Assembly (NCBI GenBank): GCA_950295325.1
Contig: OX485809.1
Span: 2,358,001-2,422,000 of the forward strand
Direction of reading: 5' to 3'
DNA length: 64,000 nt
Source of the DNA: Polytrichum commune
Lineage: Eukaryota > Streptophyta > Polytrichopsida > Polytrichales > Polytrichaceae
Under the pieces are notes generated by a model, which did no database searches, was not told where the DNA came from, and saw only the letters and a list, made by a program, of their open reading frames with translations. Of the stretch, positions 22,515-34,418 are shown piece after piece (position 1 is the first letter of the stretch; every line of letters begins with the position of its first letter). Position numbers and translations under genes: made by a program.

Positions 22515-23228
22515 GTGAGAGAGCTCTTCCAAACCTGCAACACCCTCTTCTCCTCATGGCCCTGGATGTTGTTTTGGACTGCAACGAGCGGGAGCACAGA
22601 CGTGAAAAGCTTCAATGGGGCCCTATATAGTTTGTATTGGCAACACTTGCGCCGGTTGTGCAACACAGAGCTCTTCACCTCCAAGCGCCATGCATCTTAC
22701 AAGCGAGTACAGACCGAGGAGATTCACGACATGATGAAGACGCTTCTTGAAGACTCCAGGAATGGGAGCTCAAGCCAACCCCTAACCCTAAACACCCGGT
22801 TGTACGGTTTGGCTGCCAACAACATTACCCGGATGCTAACCCACAAGCGGTATTTTGGGACTTGCATGAATGTGAAGGATGAGCAAGAGAGGGAAGATTA
22901 CAAGCGACTCGTTCGCAGGCACCTCGACATGTTTTCCAAGTTTGTTGTGAGTGACTACATGCCATGGTTGAGCTTCGTGCCAAAGTGGCAGGGCATTCAC
23001 GTGGAGTTTAAGGCCTTTTATAAGTTCGAGCAAGCCGTCACAGAACGGATGTTTGAAGTGGAGAAGCACAAGGAGTGTGCGAAACAAAGGAGGCAGCAGC
23101 AGCAGGAGGGCGGCTCAGACTTGGGGGAGGATGTATCATATGTGGCAGACTTTGTGGATGTGCTGTTGGCAGTGCCTTTGGAGGGTGGAAGACCGCTCTC
23201 TGACAAAGACATCAAAACGGTACTCACG
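22515..23228 (+). pseudogene. Cytochrome P450 fragment (exons 2-3 equivalent)
   Basis: The frame covers P450 helices B'-H: 'ELFQTCNTLFSS', 'YWQHLRRLCNTELFTSKR', 'TEEIHDMMKTLLEDS', 'AANNITRMLTHKRYFG', 'SDYMPWLSFVPKWQG', 'DFVDVLLAVPLEGG', ending at donor ACG/GTAAGG in phase 0. The same donor position and phase occur in the minus-strand P450 at 26540. It differs from that gene in having no intron at KR^YFG. The membrane-anchor exon and the I-helix/heme exon are missing, so this is a partial duplicate. Confidence 0.75.
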
Positions 23229-23559
23229 GTAAGGAGAGGGATATTCTTCATGCGCCACTGTATCTCAAGTAATAATTTCACACTAATAACATGATCCAAA
23301 ACTGGTTCTTGTTGCCATAACTTTACTAAGCCCTCTTTACAAGTCCTGCGTGTCCAGGAGTAAGAGATGTGGGTGGTATCCAAATCGTTTTACATGTTCT
23401 CCACCTTCTACAAGTTAGATTTACACAAATTGACTTGTGTTGCATTAGCAAATCTACGATAAAGCATCAACAAAAACTGGATTGAAAATTAAGCCTCTCT
23501 TAATTCAATTATGGTTAACTTATCGAAAATGCATGTTTGTCGATTCCTTAATGCATAGC

Positions 23560-23790
23560 TGGGATTTGTTAATGGGTGCAAGCACGGTAAAGTGGACAAT
23601 TCTTGATCCCTACTTTATCTCAAGTGAAAGTGATTCAATGTTATGTACTAACTTTGAATTTTTGTAAACAAAAAAAAATTAAAAAAATTAAAAAAAACAT
23701 GCCGATCTACAAAGCCAAGCAATTTATGATGACAAAAAAATTTCCAAGAAATCTCTACATATTTTAGAAGACGGTGCAAGTGTTGTGCAG
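23560..23790. repeat. Dispersed repeat, inverted relative to 38920-39120
   Basis: GGGTGCAAGCACGGTAAAGTGG, the CTCAAGTGAAAGTGATTCAA block and CAAAGCCAAGCAATTTATGATG recur in reverse complement at 38920-39120. A fragment of the same motif (GTGCAAGCATGGTAAAGTGGAC) is at 38503-38525. It is non-coding. Confidence 0.7.
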
Positions 23791-23869
23791 TTTTGTAGAC
23801 ATGTTCCGATATAAAAAAGCCATGCGTTTTGAAGAGATAGACCTACGTCCTCCATAGTCAACACAACTT

Positions 23870-24090
23870 GGGGACCTATGTGACCTTTTAATGAGCACAA
23901 AAATCTTCACTTTCATAATGAGTTAGATATTCATAATTTGTCAAGTTCCGAAATATATGAGGAACATGACTACAACCTTGTGCATCTGCTAACCATCCTG
24001 TACTGACATGTGTTTCATATCCCAGGAGAAGTGGGCTACTTGGCAAGAAGTAACCATTTAAGACCCATCTACCTGACAGTTAAAAGGTCA
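23870..24090. repeat. Dispersed repeat R2 (also ~26975, ~28985, ~56165)
   Basis: The family is recognised by GGGACCTATGTGACC, AATGAGCACAA...ATCTTCACTTT, GAAGTGGGCTA and AAGACCCATCTACCT in fixed order. Related copies lie at 26975-27200, 28985-29345 and 56165-56505, all in the same orientation, next to P450 exons or a HIT exon. No ORF is conserved among them. Confidence 0.7.
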
Positions 24091-24394
24091 AGTAATAATT
24101 GCACATATTGATTAACTTATTCAGGAGATGAAAGAGTCAGAAGAGAGGCCCACAGCTGCTTCTTATATAAGGTGGTGAGTCTGACTGGTACAATTTGATT
24201 ATTCATGAGATGAAAGTCTTGGCATGCTGATCTGCCGATGATATATTTCCTGTGCAGGGTGCCTACAGTTCCAGTACCAATAGTTTTGCAGGTTTACTAG
24301 CCAGCTAGCCAAGGAGAGCATTGCCATTATGTTTTCTTGTGCTGGGTTTGTTTGGATTGGGGCAAAAAAATTATTCTTGGAGTGCTTTACATAT

Positions 24395-25036
24395 CTAGTA
24401 CAAAAATGCAGGGCTCCTTGGTTTGGCAACCAAGAACAGGGGGTTCTTCAACGACACTACAATTCCAAACTTTTCGTTCATGTCAACGTCTTGTGCAATT
24501 TGACCGTCTTCAGGAAGAGTCCAATTGAAGCTATGCAGAAGGTGCGCAATCACCACAGAGACCATCTGATAGCCTAACGCATAGGCTGGACACATGCGTC
24601 GTCCGGCACCAAACGGCATGAGCTCGTAGGAACTAAAGATCGCAGTTGCATCCATGTTGCGATGTCGATCGTCCATGAACCAGTTTACATTGAACGTGTC
24701 TGGGTCTTCATACACACTCGGGTCACGCTGAATGGCAAAGACGTTGAATAGAAGCCGTGTGTGCGCCGGGATCTTGAAACCCAACACCTCGCAAGCTCAG
24801 GTCGATAGATGAGGAACGGACAAAGGCAAAACATGATGCATGCGAAAGGCTTCCTTGGTGATGGCTTGCAGGTATGGGAGGTTGGGAATGTCTGATTCTT
24901 GCACAAGTCGGTCAGTGCCCACCACCGTGTCCAACTCTTTGTGTGCTTGTTCCATCACATCCGGTTGCAAAATGAGCTCTGCCATCGCCCACTCTATTGT
25001 GCACGAAGTCGTGTCCGTAACACCAACGATTATGTC
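24395..25036 (-). pseudogene. Cytochrome P450, exon 4 (I-helix to heme loop)
   Basis: This is the C-terminal exon of a plant A-type (CYP71-clan-like) P450, an ER-bound monooxygenase. Order: '[21 protein letters not shown]' I-helix with the oxygen-activating T-D-T-T; 'KELDTVVG'; '[15 protein letters not shown]' (ExxR of the K-helix); 'IPAHTRLLFNVFAIQRDP'; 'FGAGRRMCPA' heme loop with the Cys ligand (the usual Gly after Cys-x is Ala here). The acceptor GGTACAG/GACATA at 25036 joins exon 3 in phase 0. An in-frame TGA at 24797-24799 sits between HLST and ACEVLGF; it needs only CGA to TGA. Stop is at 24395. Confidence 0.85.
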
Positions 25037-25687
25037 CTGTACCAATCACCCCATGCACATCAATTTTAGAAGCTGCAGCGTCAGTCCTTAGTCGATTGCG
25101 TATATGATAATATTCAATGTTTGGGGGCCGGTTCCCTGCCAAGCCACGTAGCAGCGAGGCGGGAACATGATCCCACATTACAGCTGATAACATGTTTCCA
25201 AATGTGATGATTATTGGAAGTAGTCGAAATCTAGAGCCTCATTGCTCCTACAATAACCGGTTAAGCAAGTTAAGAAGAAAGGTGAATAAATATATATGAC
25301 CCCATACATGTATGAAATATGATTTATGAACTTGAGGAGGCATGTATAAATTGTGTATGTGGTTGTCATGGGAGTTGCACTCAATGTGGCCCATACAATC
25401 CCACGTGGGTGCACAAAAAGAATATTGATTATGCTTGGAGGTTACAAAATATACACGATCTACATGTGTTATTTAATTTTAGGTTTGTAAATATACTAGG
25501 CACATTATTCATATACTCCTAGTTGGATTTCTACCTTTAAGTCCCTAGTCAAGCATAATGAAGTGGGTAATCTACAAGAGGTCCAAATGAATATTTCATC
25601 CAATATGTGAGTTGAATGGTAATCCACATTTTCCAAGGATAGGTTCACTAGAATTAAATATGGTATGTTGTTTGCCAAGCCTAAAGT

Positions 25688-25911
25688 TTGACTATCTAGA
25701 GCCAGGGATAATGATTTCTTATTGAAATTGAGATGTGATTGTGCATAAATTTTTATACCTCAAGCAATAGTTGGAGGAGTGAAAAAATAGGGCTCGATAA
25801 AGAAAGCCGGCTAAATCATTGACCACTAAGACTTGGTATTGGGGAAGGCTCTAAAGGATGCGTTGTAAAATTGGCAATAAGTGGATGGAATATCAATAAC
25901 CAATTGACCTA
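25688..25911. repeat. Dispersed repeat R3, copy 1 (pair at 52232-52465)
   Basis: About 225 bp from TTTGACTATCTAGAGCCAGG to CAATAACCAATTGACC recur in the same orientation at 52232-52465 with few differences. This copy lies in P450 intron 3. It has no coding capacity. Confidence 0.85.
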
Positions 25912-26539
25912 TGGGATTGGCTTTGTAATATGGAGCTTGGGTTATGTTGGTATCAAAATAAGAATGGGTTAGTATGGACCCATAATTTGTCAGATCATTT
26001 GATAGTAGAATTAGAATCCATCATTGCATTGGGTACAATGACTTATATTGTAGAAACAAGTTTGTATGATTTACAACCAATGGATGACCAAGGGTTCAAT
26101 GATAAATAAAATTGTCCCGCTCAGAGTATTTTAGCCATATTTTCCACGTGATCTTTTTGGTGTATGCATATGATTGGGGTCTATATGATTTATTTATTTC
26201 TCACTCCTATTTTTATTCAAGGAGATTTCCTACCTACGTATTGTACATATATCATTTTTAAGAGGGGGGATAACTTGCATATCATGGATATTAACTTCAA
26301 AGTTTAATTCCGAAATTTCCATATGAAACCCCAAAATTAATGCAATGAAATTTAGTTGAAATGGATTAGCCCTCCATTGTATAAAGAACTTGTTCTTATA
26401 AGAGCCCCTTCATCCACAATGAATGCAGTTTACACAGATGCCACGAATCCCAAGCTGTTAAGGATACCAATAAATCTTATACATTGGTGTTAATAGTACT
26501 GGCACAAAATATATTAATTGAGATGTGGCAGATCCTTAC

Positions 26540-26897
26540 CATGAGTAAGGAGATGAGCTCTTGGTCCGAAAGTAGCTCCTTGTTGTTGTCTTGAGGCGCT
26601 GCCAACAACAAATCAACAAAGTCTGGCACGTAGTTTGGAAGGTCTCCTTTGTGAAGCTGCTGCCTTTCCTTGGCACGCTCCCTGTGCTTCTCCACTTCAA
26701 ATACCCTGCCTGCCACTCCCTTTCGGAAGTTGGTGTATTCCTTCAGCGCTGAGTAAAGCCCTTGCAATCTTGGGACGAAGCTCAATCATGGCACGTAGTC
26801 GCTTATAGCGAACTTAGACACCAAAGCAAGGTGTTCATCAATCAGTCGCTCGAGATCTTCCTTCTCTTGCTCATCCTTCACCTCTGCTCCAAAATAC
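26540..26897 (-). pseudogene. Cytochrome P450, exon 3
   Basis: Acceptor TATATAG/GTATTTTGG restores 'KR-YFGAEVKDEQEKEDLERL' from exon 2. The exon continues through 'SKFAISDYVP', 'LSFVPRLQGL', 'GRVFEVEKHRE', 'YVPDFVDLLLAAPQDN' and 'LLSDQELISLLM', ending at donor ATG/GTAAGG in phase 0. An in-frame TGA at 26786-26788 replaces the Trp seen at the same place in the paralogue at 22515-23228 (MPWLSF); TGG to TGA is one transition. The 358-bp length fits phase 2 in, phase 0 out. Confidence 0.85.
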
Positions 26898-27559
26898 CTA
26901 TATATCCAAGATTCACAGTCCATGTAAGGTAGCTGTGTCTAATTCCAAACTAGAAACTTATTTGGACACCTTGAGTATATCCGAGTGGTATGTGGTTAGG
27001 TGAGGATCTTAGAACAAACATCAAATAGACGTGTGTTCCAAAGAGATTGGACTACGTGATCGAATTGTGTTGACTATTTTAGTTTTCATAGTTAACATGA
27101 TTGGGGGAACCTATATGATCACTTAACGAGCACGTGAATCTTCACTTAGATGATGAATTAGTTGATATTCATACGAGTTCCATTAATTAGAAGGCAAATG
27201 ATTACAGGCACGATTCAGATTTGCGAATCATCTTGCACTAAATTGTGAGGTTCAAATCTTACTAGAATCTGGCGGTGGAGAGAGAAAAGTACCTGCATTA
27301 GGCACATCTACCTAAATCATTTTCTTGGTTGGTGTGGGATAATAATCAGGAGCAAAGCTTTTAAAAAAAATGATATCCAAGGAAATACATATTTTGCATG
27401 CAGTGCATGTGAATTGTCAATACCACTTATCATTACTAAACTCTCCCAACTTGCTATGTGCGCCCATGAAAGGAATTGTCCTAGCTTTATATCTTTGAGG
27501 TCTTCCTATGACCTACACCCGTATTACATGTTGAATTTGGTAGGAAGTTATACTAAATA

Positions 27560-27945
27560 GTCCTATTAGTGTGGGTGGAAAATTAGCGTGGGCCACACTA
27601 ATTTTCTTGTCAAGGTGGAATTAACGTAGGTCCATGATCATGGGTCTTTACCTAAGTCTTCATAAAGATCTCTGACCAAGTATACATTGAATATTACTTG
27701 TACGAAAAAAAGTAGCACAAAATAAAACAATCACCCACATGAATTTCCTAAGAAAATAATTACTGTGACTCATGCTAATTTTTTACCATAAACTTAACGT
27801 GGGTTGAAAATTAATGTGGCCGACACTAATTCTCATTATGAGAATCAACGAGGTCTATAGAAATTACTATGGCCCACTATTTGGTGTAGTTTAGAGTGGA
27901 TGGCACATACCCACCGAAATGGTGTGACAATTGCGTTGGCCACTA
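27560..27945. repeat. Dispersed repeat R1 (also 62385-62800, partial 54440-54575)
   Basis: Shared blocks in order are GGTGGAAAATTAGCGTGGGC, CACACTAATTTTCTTG, CATGGGTC, AAGTCTTCAT, AAAGTAGCACAAAA, AACGTGGGTTGA.ATTAATGTG and AATTCTCATTATGAGAAT. The copies are diverged and non-coding. This one is inside P450 intron 2. Confidence 0.7.
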
Positions 27946-27950
27946 GCCCA

Positions 27951-28199
27951 CACCAGAAGTAATGTTATAGTCCATTATAACCACCCATTGCAGCTTTTCA
28001 ATTGCAACTCACAATAAGATCATGTGTAAATAAATCATTTTAAATGGTAGCTGGAGGTTTTTGGTTGTGATTTTTGGACAAATGGAAACCAAAAACCTCC
28101 GGATGCGAACCAAAATTATTTATTTACACATTTTCTCATGATGAGTAGCAACGGACAAGTTGCAATGAGTGGTCGTAATGAACAAGTTTTCTTCTAGTG
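27951..28199. mobile_element. CACTA-type MITE (249 bp, TSD CCA)
   Basis: The left end is CACCAGAAGTAATG and the right end, read inward, CACTAGAAGAAAAC; CCA flanks both sides, the 3-bp duplication usual for CACTA elements. Most of the element is one long imperfect inverted repeat centred near 28078. The end sequence CACTAGAAGAAAA and a nearby TTACGACC are shared with the CACTA terminus at 17345, so that family could have mobilised it. No ORF is present. Confidence 0.8.
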
Positions 28200-29363
28200 C
28201 CAATTGCAAGATTGGAAGGACACCATGATGGGAAGGTAAGACTAACATGAGGATAGATTGTGTCCTAGGCAGCAACCAATGGGTGGGACATGCTAAGGCC
28301 GGCTCTTGGAAAGGTTCCAAAATTTTCGTTTAAATGTTCAAATTTTATGATAGGGTTGCTTAGAGAATGCAACACAACATGATTTATGAAACCTTTGAGG
28401 GATCTCCCTTTTTCTATTCTCGCTTCAATTATATATCTCCAAGGTTTCTCATGCATTATTGTTGAGCAAGCTCTTATGAGTCAAAATCACATTATTACTT
28501 ATCTTCACACATGAAGCTTTCTTGCAGTATCCAAAGTCCATTCAAGAGATGTGCCCCAATTGGAATAGTTCTTGGTTCAACTTGGTAACTTGCGAATTAG
28601 TCAATTTGCGCAGGGAGACAACTAAGTACACTATTCAAGAATGTTTCTTGTTCCATATTGTCATGGAACTAAACAGCTTGACTCTAGTCTTACATTTTCT
28701 TTAGTGGAGATGGCTTTCCTTGATGAACATAACATCGTCAAGCTGCTAATACAACCACCCCTAGATGTGGAACCGAAAGTCATTACACCAAGAATAAAAG
28801 GACCAAATTCATGCGCATTTAACTTGGATTTGTAAATTTATGCGTGCTCAAAATATGCTAGCTTCCCTAGACTACCCCTTTTGGGAATTTAGGATTCGCC
28901 TACCTTGGTCCTAACAATGCAATGAAAGAGGCAATCAAATCACAACTTTATCTAGTAATATAGACGTGCTTAAATCGGACACCTATTTTTGAGTGATACA
29001 TTGTGGTTAAGTGTGGCTCCAAGAACAGGTATGAACAAGACATGTGTTTTAAAGAGATTGGACTACACAGTCAAAACATGATAACCATTCTATGCTTAGT
29101 AGTAACATGATTGGGAAGGACTTATATGACCATTTAGTAGTGAGCACGTGAATCTTCACTTTGATAATAAATTAGATATTCATAATATGAGCTCCAGAAA
29201 TCATGAGAAAAGCGGCCACGGCCTCGTTTTACATTTGGCAACCAGCACGTACGAACCGCACAGTTCATGGCCGAGGAGAAGTGGGCTAGTCGGAGAAAGC
29301 AACCATCACAGACCCGTCTACCTGAGCTTAAGTGGGTGGTCGTCCAAATTCAACAACACTTAC

Positions 29364-29712
29364 CTCTTGTTAATTGACATCCTCGTGAGGTTGTTGGCAG
29401 CCATGGCGTGCAACCTAGGTGGTAGAGTCAACGGGGCTCCCTTCTCGGAGTCTTGTAAGAGACCCCTCACCAGGTCTCGAATCTCCTCTGTTCGAATTCC
29501 CTGGTATGACGCCTGCCGTGTATGAGAAAAGAGTTCCGTGTTGCACAGTCTGCGCAGTTTCCGCCAATATGGTCCATCAGGAGCCCCAGCAAAGCCTGTC
29601 GAGCTAAATGCCCAAAACAAAGTTTCTGGACGTGATAAGAAATCCGTGTCATTGGTTTGGATCACCTCCTTGGCCACGGCCGCAGTCGACACCACAAGGC
29701 ACGGCTGGGCCC
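29364..29712 (-). pseudogene. Cytochrome P450, exon 2
   Basis: Acceptor GCTTGTAG/GGGCCC starts the exon in phase 1. It encodes 'GAQPCLVVSTAAVAKEVIQ', 'FLSRPETLFWAFSSTGFA', 'PYWRKLRRLCNTELFSHTR' (the WRKLRR C-helix motif that contacts heme propionate) and 'MAANNLTRMSINKR'. It ends AG/GTAAGT in phase 2. Exons 1 and 2 join to LRLG-AQPC exactly as in intact plant P450s. The exon itself carries no lesion. The gene is classed as a pseudogene because of stops in exons 3 and 4. Confidence 0.85.
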
Positions 29713-30513
29713 CTACAAGCACAAAGAGAATTTCAGTGAAACCCATGGATGGGGAGAACCGACAACAGCCCGTCGCAGGTGAACCAGTTGAGTTTGAGAT
29801 GTAACTGGCTGATCATGAAGTTCAAGACGTCAGGAGAACTGCCCATTGTTGTAGAGGAATGTAAAGAAGATAATACCTCAAATTAATAAGAGAAAAACCG
29901 ACGGATGTCAACATGTAACCGGCTGGACTTGGAAACACTAGGATCTCGAGCGATTATGCCCAAAAATCTCTCCGGACACTGAGTGAAACCACAAATGAGA
30001 ACTCAATTGTCGCGATTAGAGAACTACACCTGAAGTGCTTAGCCCTTATGAGACTAATAGCCTGAGTTTAATAGGCACTTCAATTTGCTTGCCCAAACTG
30101 AATTTATTTCTTTTCAATGTCACATATCACCTTCTGCACGCGTTGCAACCAGTGTTGGTATGGTGTACAGGTGAATGCATGGTATTAGTGATCAATATCA
30201 ATGATGGTATCAAAATACTTACCAGTGGGTATCAAAATTCTAGTTCCAATCAAATATCGATATTTAGTAGGTATCTCAAGGTGAGAGAATTTTTGTACGT
30301 GCCCGAGTCATCAAGGGTTGTTGTCATTGGTTTTTTGCCTCTACAAGGTAGATTTTGAGTGTCCAAATCTATTAGTATGTAAGAGTTCAATATCAAAAAT
30401 CTATCATGTAGTGGCACAAAACTAATGGCAACAACCTGTTGTTCTTGTTAATACCAAACTCAACCATTTCGATACCAAAATGATTTTACGCCCAATATAA
30501 AGATTTCTTCCAT

Positions 30514-30541
30514 AACACTATATTCGTTAATTGGAGACTTT
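30514..30541. repeat. Left terminal inverted repeat of the 17.6-kb element
   Basis: AACACTATATTCG, one variable base, then TAATTGGAGACTTT. It is followed by GGAAAGTCTC, which pairs with the GAGACTTT just before it to form a small internal palindrome. CCAT precedes it. Confidence 0.8.
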
Positions 30542-31170
30542 GGAAAGTCTCAAAATAAATTGGACCCGTAGTTTCGGATGCGAATATTGTGAACGTAGGG
30601 AACATGGGGAACAATGGCAACATAATGTTCGAAAGATCCATATGTGATGAATATATATGTTTCTAAATATAGTAATTATTTGGGGTATAATCAAAACTAC
30701 GCCAACACAATATTCCAATGTCACAAATTCACAAATATTTTTTATTTTTTATTTTGTATTGAACAAAATTAACGAATCTATAAATAGCCATCTGATTTTA
30801 TATCTAGGGACTCTTGGATGCGTATCCCAAACATAACATCTTAGCCAATTGTGGGTGAATTGAACGGCACATCCCAAACGCAACAATATTAAAATAATTT
30901 GACAGTGTGTATAAGAAAATGCAAATTAGCATCTGCAATATAATTATATAGTTTGGACTCCACATCCGTAAACACAAACATATAAAAAACATTTGATAGC
31001 GCATGTGAAGTTGGATTCCACATCCGTAAATCAATACAATCATGATATATAATTGTAATCTATAAAATTGCTATAAAATGTGTCTAATATAGTATTCGAC
31101 CCCAATGTCATATATTTCATGAAAAACCAAGACACATTTCAAATAGTTGTGGTCCAACCCTACGTCAATA

Positions 31171-32703
31171 TCATTCTCCCTCTTCATCTTCAGCTTCATC
31201 TTCAGCTTCATTTCCATTCTCGACATCGTTTTCTGCAGCAGCAATACGTGCCAAATTGTCTTTGGCAAAATCTATATGTTTTTGGGGAATGGTCATTGTC
31301 TCTGATTTGGAACCTTTGCGTGGTTTCCAAGCACAAAGTATGGTATCTGTGTTTATCCATATTGGTTCGTATACTGAGTCCATTGTCCATTTGAAACCTT
31401 TTTTGGTGTCCCACCCTAAATATGTGCGGAGCACATTTTGATCTTTGGTGCTGGGACGGCAATATTCCACCTCAATTTGATGAAAATTTGGGCTAGTTGG
31501 AACAAAATTTGGTGATGACAATGCTTTTACCAACCAAATCGGTTTAGGGTGCTCCTCATCTCCAGGACGTACGAGGATCATATACCCTTCGTAGCAATCA
31601 ACAGCCACACGAAATGATGGAGCCGGACGATTACGAGCTGGGCCAACATAATGGTCGTCCACTACGAACTCTTCACGGATGTCCCCATTGTCGAAGAACA
31701 TGGCCTCAGATTCCACGATTGTCACTCGGCTTTGTGGCCAAAAACCTTGTGTCAAACATGAATGTGTTTCGACATCGGGTGCTAGCAATGCTGAGCGAAT
31801 GCGATCCCAGTACGTAATCAATGGTTCGTGGGTATCCCGAACACGCCTTGTGATGTCTTCCTCGCACAATTCTTTCCAATATTGGATGAATCCGGATATA
31901 CCTTTGATGATTTCTGGTCCATTCCTCATGGGGTTGGGTTTGCAAGGCTTCGGCTCCCCATCAAGTAGCATACATTTGCCCTCTTCGTTTTGGCGCCAGA
32001 CGAGTATCCCTTCTTCTGGACCCCAATCCGGGGAAGTGCACAAAACTTTGAATTGCATGGCCGGCAGACCATCATCACGCATATAGAATCGGAATTGTTG
32101 AGCCTTGGTATGGCCCACTAAGCGGTTACCTCCCTTAAGAATGAATGGTTCGATAAACGCTTTGAAATCGGGCACTTCTTCAATCAAATGCGGGATGACT
32201 GGCACATTATCCAAATCCATGTATGATTTCATGAGAAGAGGAATCGTCGGAAAATCCTCCTCGTGCAACTTCATACTCCAACGTCCAAATGAAGCGTCAA
32301 TGTCATCATGCGTGTGGCCAACCATCAAAAAAGACACAAACACTTCTTTGAAAATGCCCTTGGCTACGAGCAATGACCAAAAACAAAACACGTATCGACA
32401 TTTGTTGTCTTTGGCACAATTGTCCAGTTGCACATGTAGAGTTGGAGGCAAAGGTTTAGCAAGAACGGTTTGTTCAGGCGGTTCTTGCAGTGACGATAGA
32501 CAAACTTCTTTCCCCTCTAGCACAGCCTCATAAATCGGTGTTGTTCCACATCCAACAAAAAGAGCGCGGGAGGATGATGTTGGCGGACTCTCAAGATCTC
32601 GTAGAAGTTTTGCAAAAGACCCTACGGTATGATTGGCGTCGCCTGGATAGAAATCCAAGCCATAATGTGCATACTTGACGTCCACATGGCCATGTGCAAT
32701 CAT
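31171..32703 (-). pseudogene. DUF7869-like transposon protein, 3' exon
   Basis: The exon resumes at 'MIAHGHVDVKYAHYGLDFYP' and encodes about 510 residues: 'NHTVGSFAKLLRDLE', 'LHVQLDNCAKDNKCRYVF', 'VFVSFLMVGHTHDDIDASFG', 'WSMKLHEEDFPTIPLL', a long C-terminal part and an acidic tail. The QLDN...HTHxDID block is the hallmark of DUF7869 (name from memory), a family repeated in plants and animals and often next to mobile DNA. The spaced Asp residues could be an RNase H-like catalytic set; that is my inference. The intron acceptor expected before MIAHGH lacks an AG (reads ..TCAT/GT), so splicing may be lost. The frame is otherwise open to the stop at 31171. Confidence 0.7.
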
Positions 32704-32801
32704 ACATGAATTAAGACATACAAATGAGAAGTACATTCTAATATCATATATGATAAGGAAATTCAATTTTTTCGCAAGCAGGCCAAGAAAATGAACAAAC
32801 A

Positions 32802-32822
32802 TTTACGGACGTACATCCGTAA
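32802..32822. repeat. Palindrome copy in the DUF7869 gene intron
   Basis: TTTACGGACGTACATCCGTAA is a degenerate copy (21 nt, centre changed to GTACAT) of the TTACGGACGCGCGTCCGTAA family. Half-sites ATCCGTAAA also occur near 30966 and 31023, close to the element's left end. Confidence 0.75.
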
Positions 32823-32874
32823 CTCTTCATAATGAGTATGTGGGTGCGCAAAAAAAATATGAAAACCAACGAAC

Positions 32875-34279
32875 CTATGACAGATATTGGGAGCTTGAAA
32901 TATCCATCTGTAGCCTTTATTTTCCGTGCATAACAAGGGCACGCAGTCTTCGCATGGTCCATTTTGTCATGAATGATTGTCAAAACCTCATTCGGCCTCA
33001 TTATCGATAATGCGCGATTCTTGTAGTAGTCTTGACGGTGTGCCTCCTGGTTGTTGACATGCTCAATGTATTTTCATTGATGTCTATTGTGCGACTCAGT
33101 CCCTATTGGATGTGCATCTCGAAGGCCCTTATATTTCTCACAAGCAGAACACCTAGCAAACTTATCCCCAGGCCTCTTCGTAATGTACTCTGCAAATTGT
33201 TGATTCTTGATCACACTCAATTTTGACAACGAAATCGGCCCACATCCAGCCTTTTCGCCAACCTCATTAACATCCATAAGTATGTTCTTCCATTTTGTCC
33301 CTGTAGGCAAAACCATCTGGACAACCTTTTCCCCCGACGGCGGAGTCCGTGTCTTGTGTGGCATCGCATCCGCTAATGGCATAATGATGGTTGATAGTGT
33401 TGCAGCCGCTTGGAGTGTTGCCTCCCTGGGCTTCTTTGTACCAGAGTTGCCATGGAACCGAGAACGCCGTCCTTGCAGCGAGTAGTTCCGGAACCTATAA
33501 AAATCTGCCTTTGAAATAGCATGTATAATGTACCATGCCGTGCAACATACCTCTATATTTTCCAAGGTCACAACCTTACGACCTTCGGCATCAAAGTGCA
33601 TGTTGCGATGGACTTCAAGTTTCTTTGCAGATCGCATACGAAAGTCCGCAAGCCACATCTCTTGTCTCAAAGATTTGATTTTGTCACGGGGAAATAGTTG
33701 GCAACACCTCTTTGCACAACAATCCTTTGTTGCTACGGACCTAATAGATGTGTCTCCCAATGTTAGATCTCGACGACGTTGCGTGGGTTCACGGGGCACG
33801 CGAACGGAATCATATTTACGCCGACCTTGTCTAGGACGCATTGTGGCGAACAAATCCTTTTGTATTTCCTCAAAACGACGGGCATGATTCCACAAGTTCA
33901 CACCATCGTGAAGAACACTTCGCAACGGCCATCGACGAAGAGAGAATCTCCAACCAGGAGGTACTTCTAAAGGATTCAAGGAGTTCAAAATGCACACCCC
34001 AACATCTTCCTCCCCAAGGGGATTTGCATCAATACAATCCGTAGGATTCGAGTTCCGACAAACACCATCGGCCACGGGGACACCACATCCATTGACTAGG
34101 ACAACATCAAGATCAATCCACTGTTCCCGCGAATAACCCTCACATGGTGGTATGAAATCATCCTCTGCATTTGCGACATCAATTGTAGTTTCCCGTTCCA
34201 TGACACCTTCAAATTCGCTACCATAGCTTGACGATTCCGAAGAGAACTCAAATGCACTATCACCGACGTTGGAATCCAT
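32875..34279 (-). pseudogene. DUF7869-like transposon protein, 5' exon
   Basis: The start is the Met of MDSNVGDSAFEF at 34279, just after an acceptor-like CTTGTAG. The N-terminus is acidic. A Cys cluster follows (CCAKRCC...F..DKI), then 'ADFRMRSAKKLEVHRNM', 'CCTAWYIIHAISKADFYRFR', 'MPHKTRTPPSGEKVVQMVLPTG', 'FARCSACEKYKGLRDAH' and 'HDKMDHAKTACPCYARK', ending in 'KLPISVIG' at a GTTCGT donor. An in-frame TGA at 33074-33076 interrupts 'SHNRHQ-KYIEHVNNQEAHR'; a Trp codon (TGG) is the likely original. Together with the 3' exon this is one protein of about 980 residues. Its intron (about 32704-32874) contains a copy of the palindrome. Confidence 0.7.
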
Positions 34280-34418
34280 GGCCACTACAAGTGATCCAAA
34301 TGAAGAGTATGTCAAAATATCCCATTCAATAAATGTCATGGATAGTCATAATGCTTATTGTCAATGAAACACAATGTGAACAATAGTGGATTTCATGGCC
34401 TGGAAACAAAGACACATT

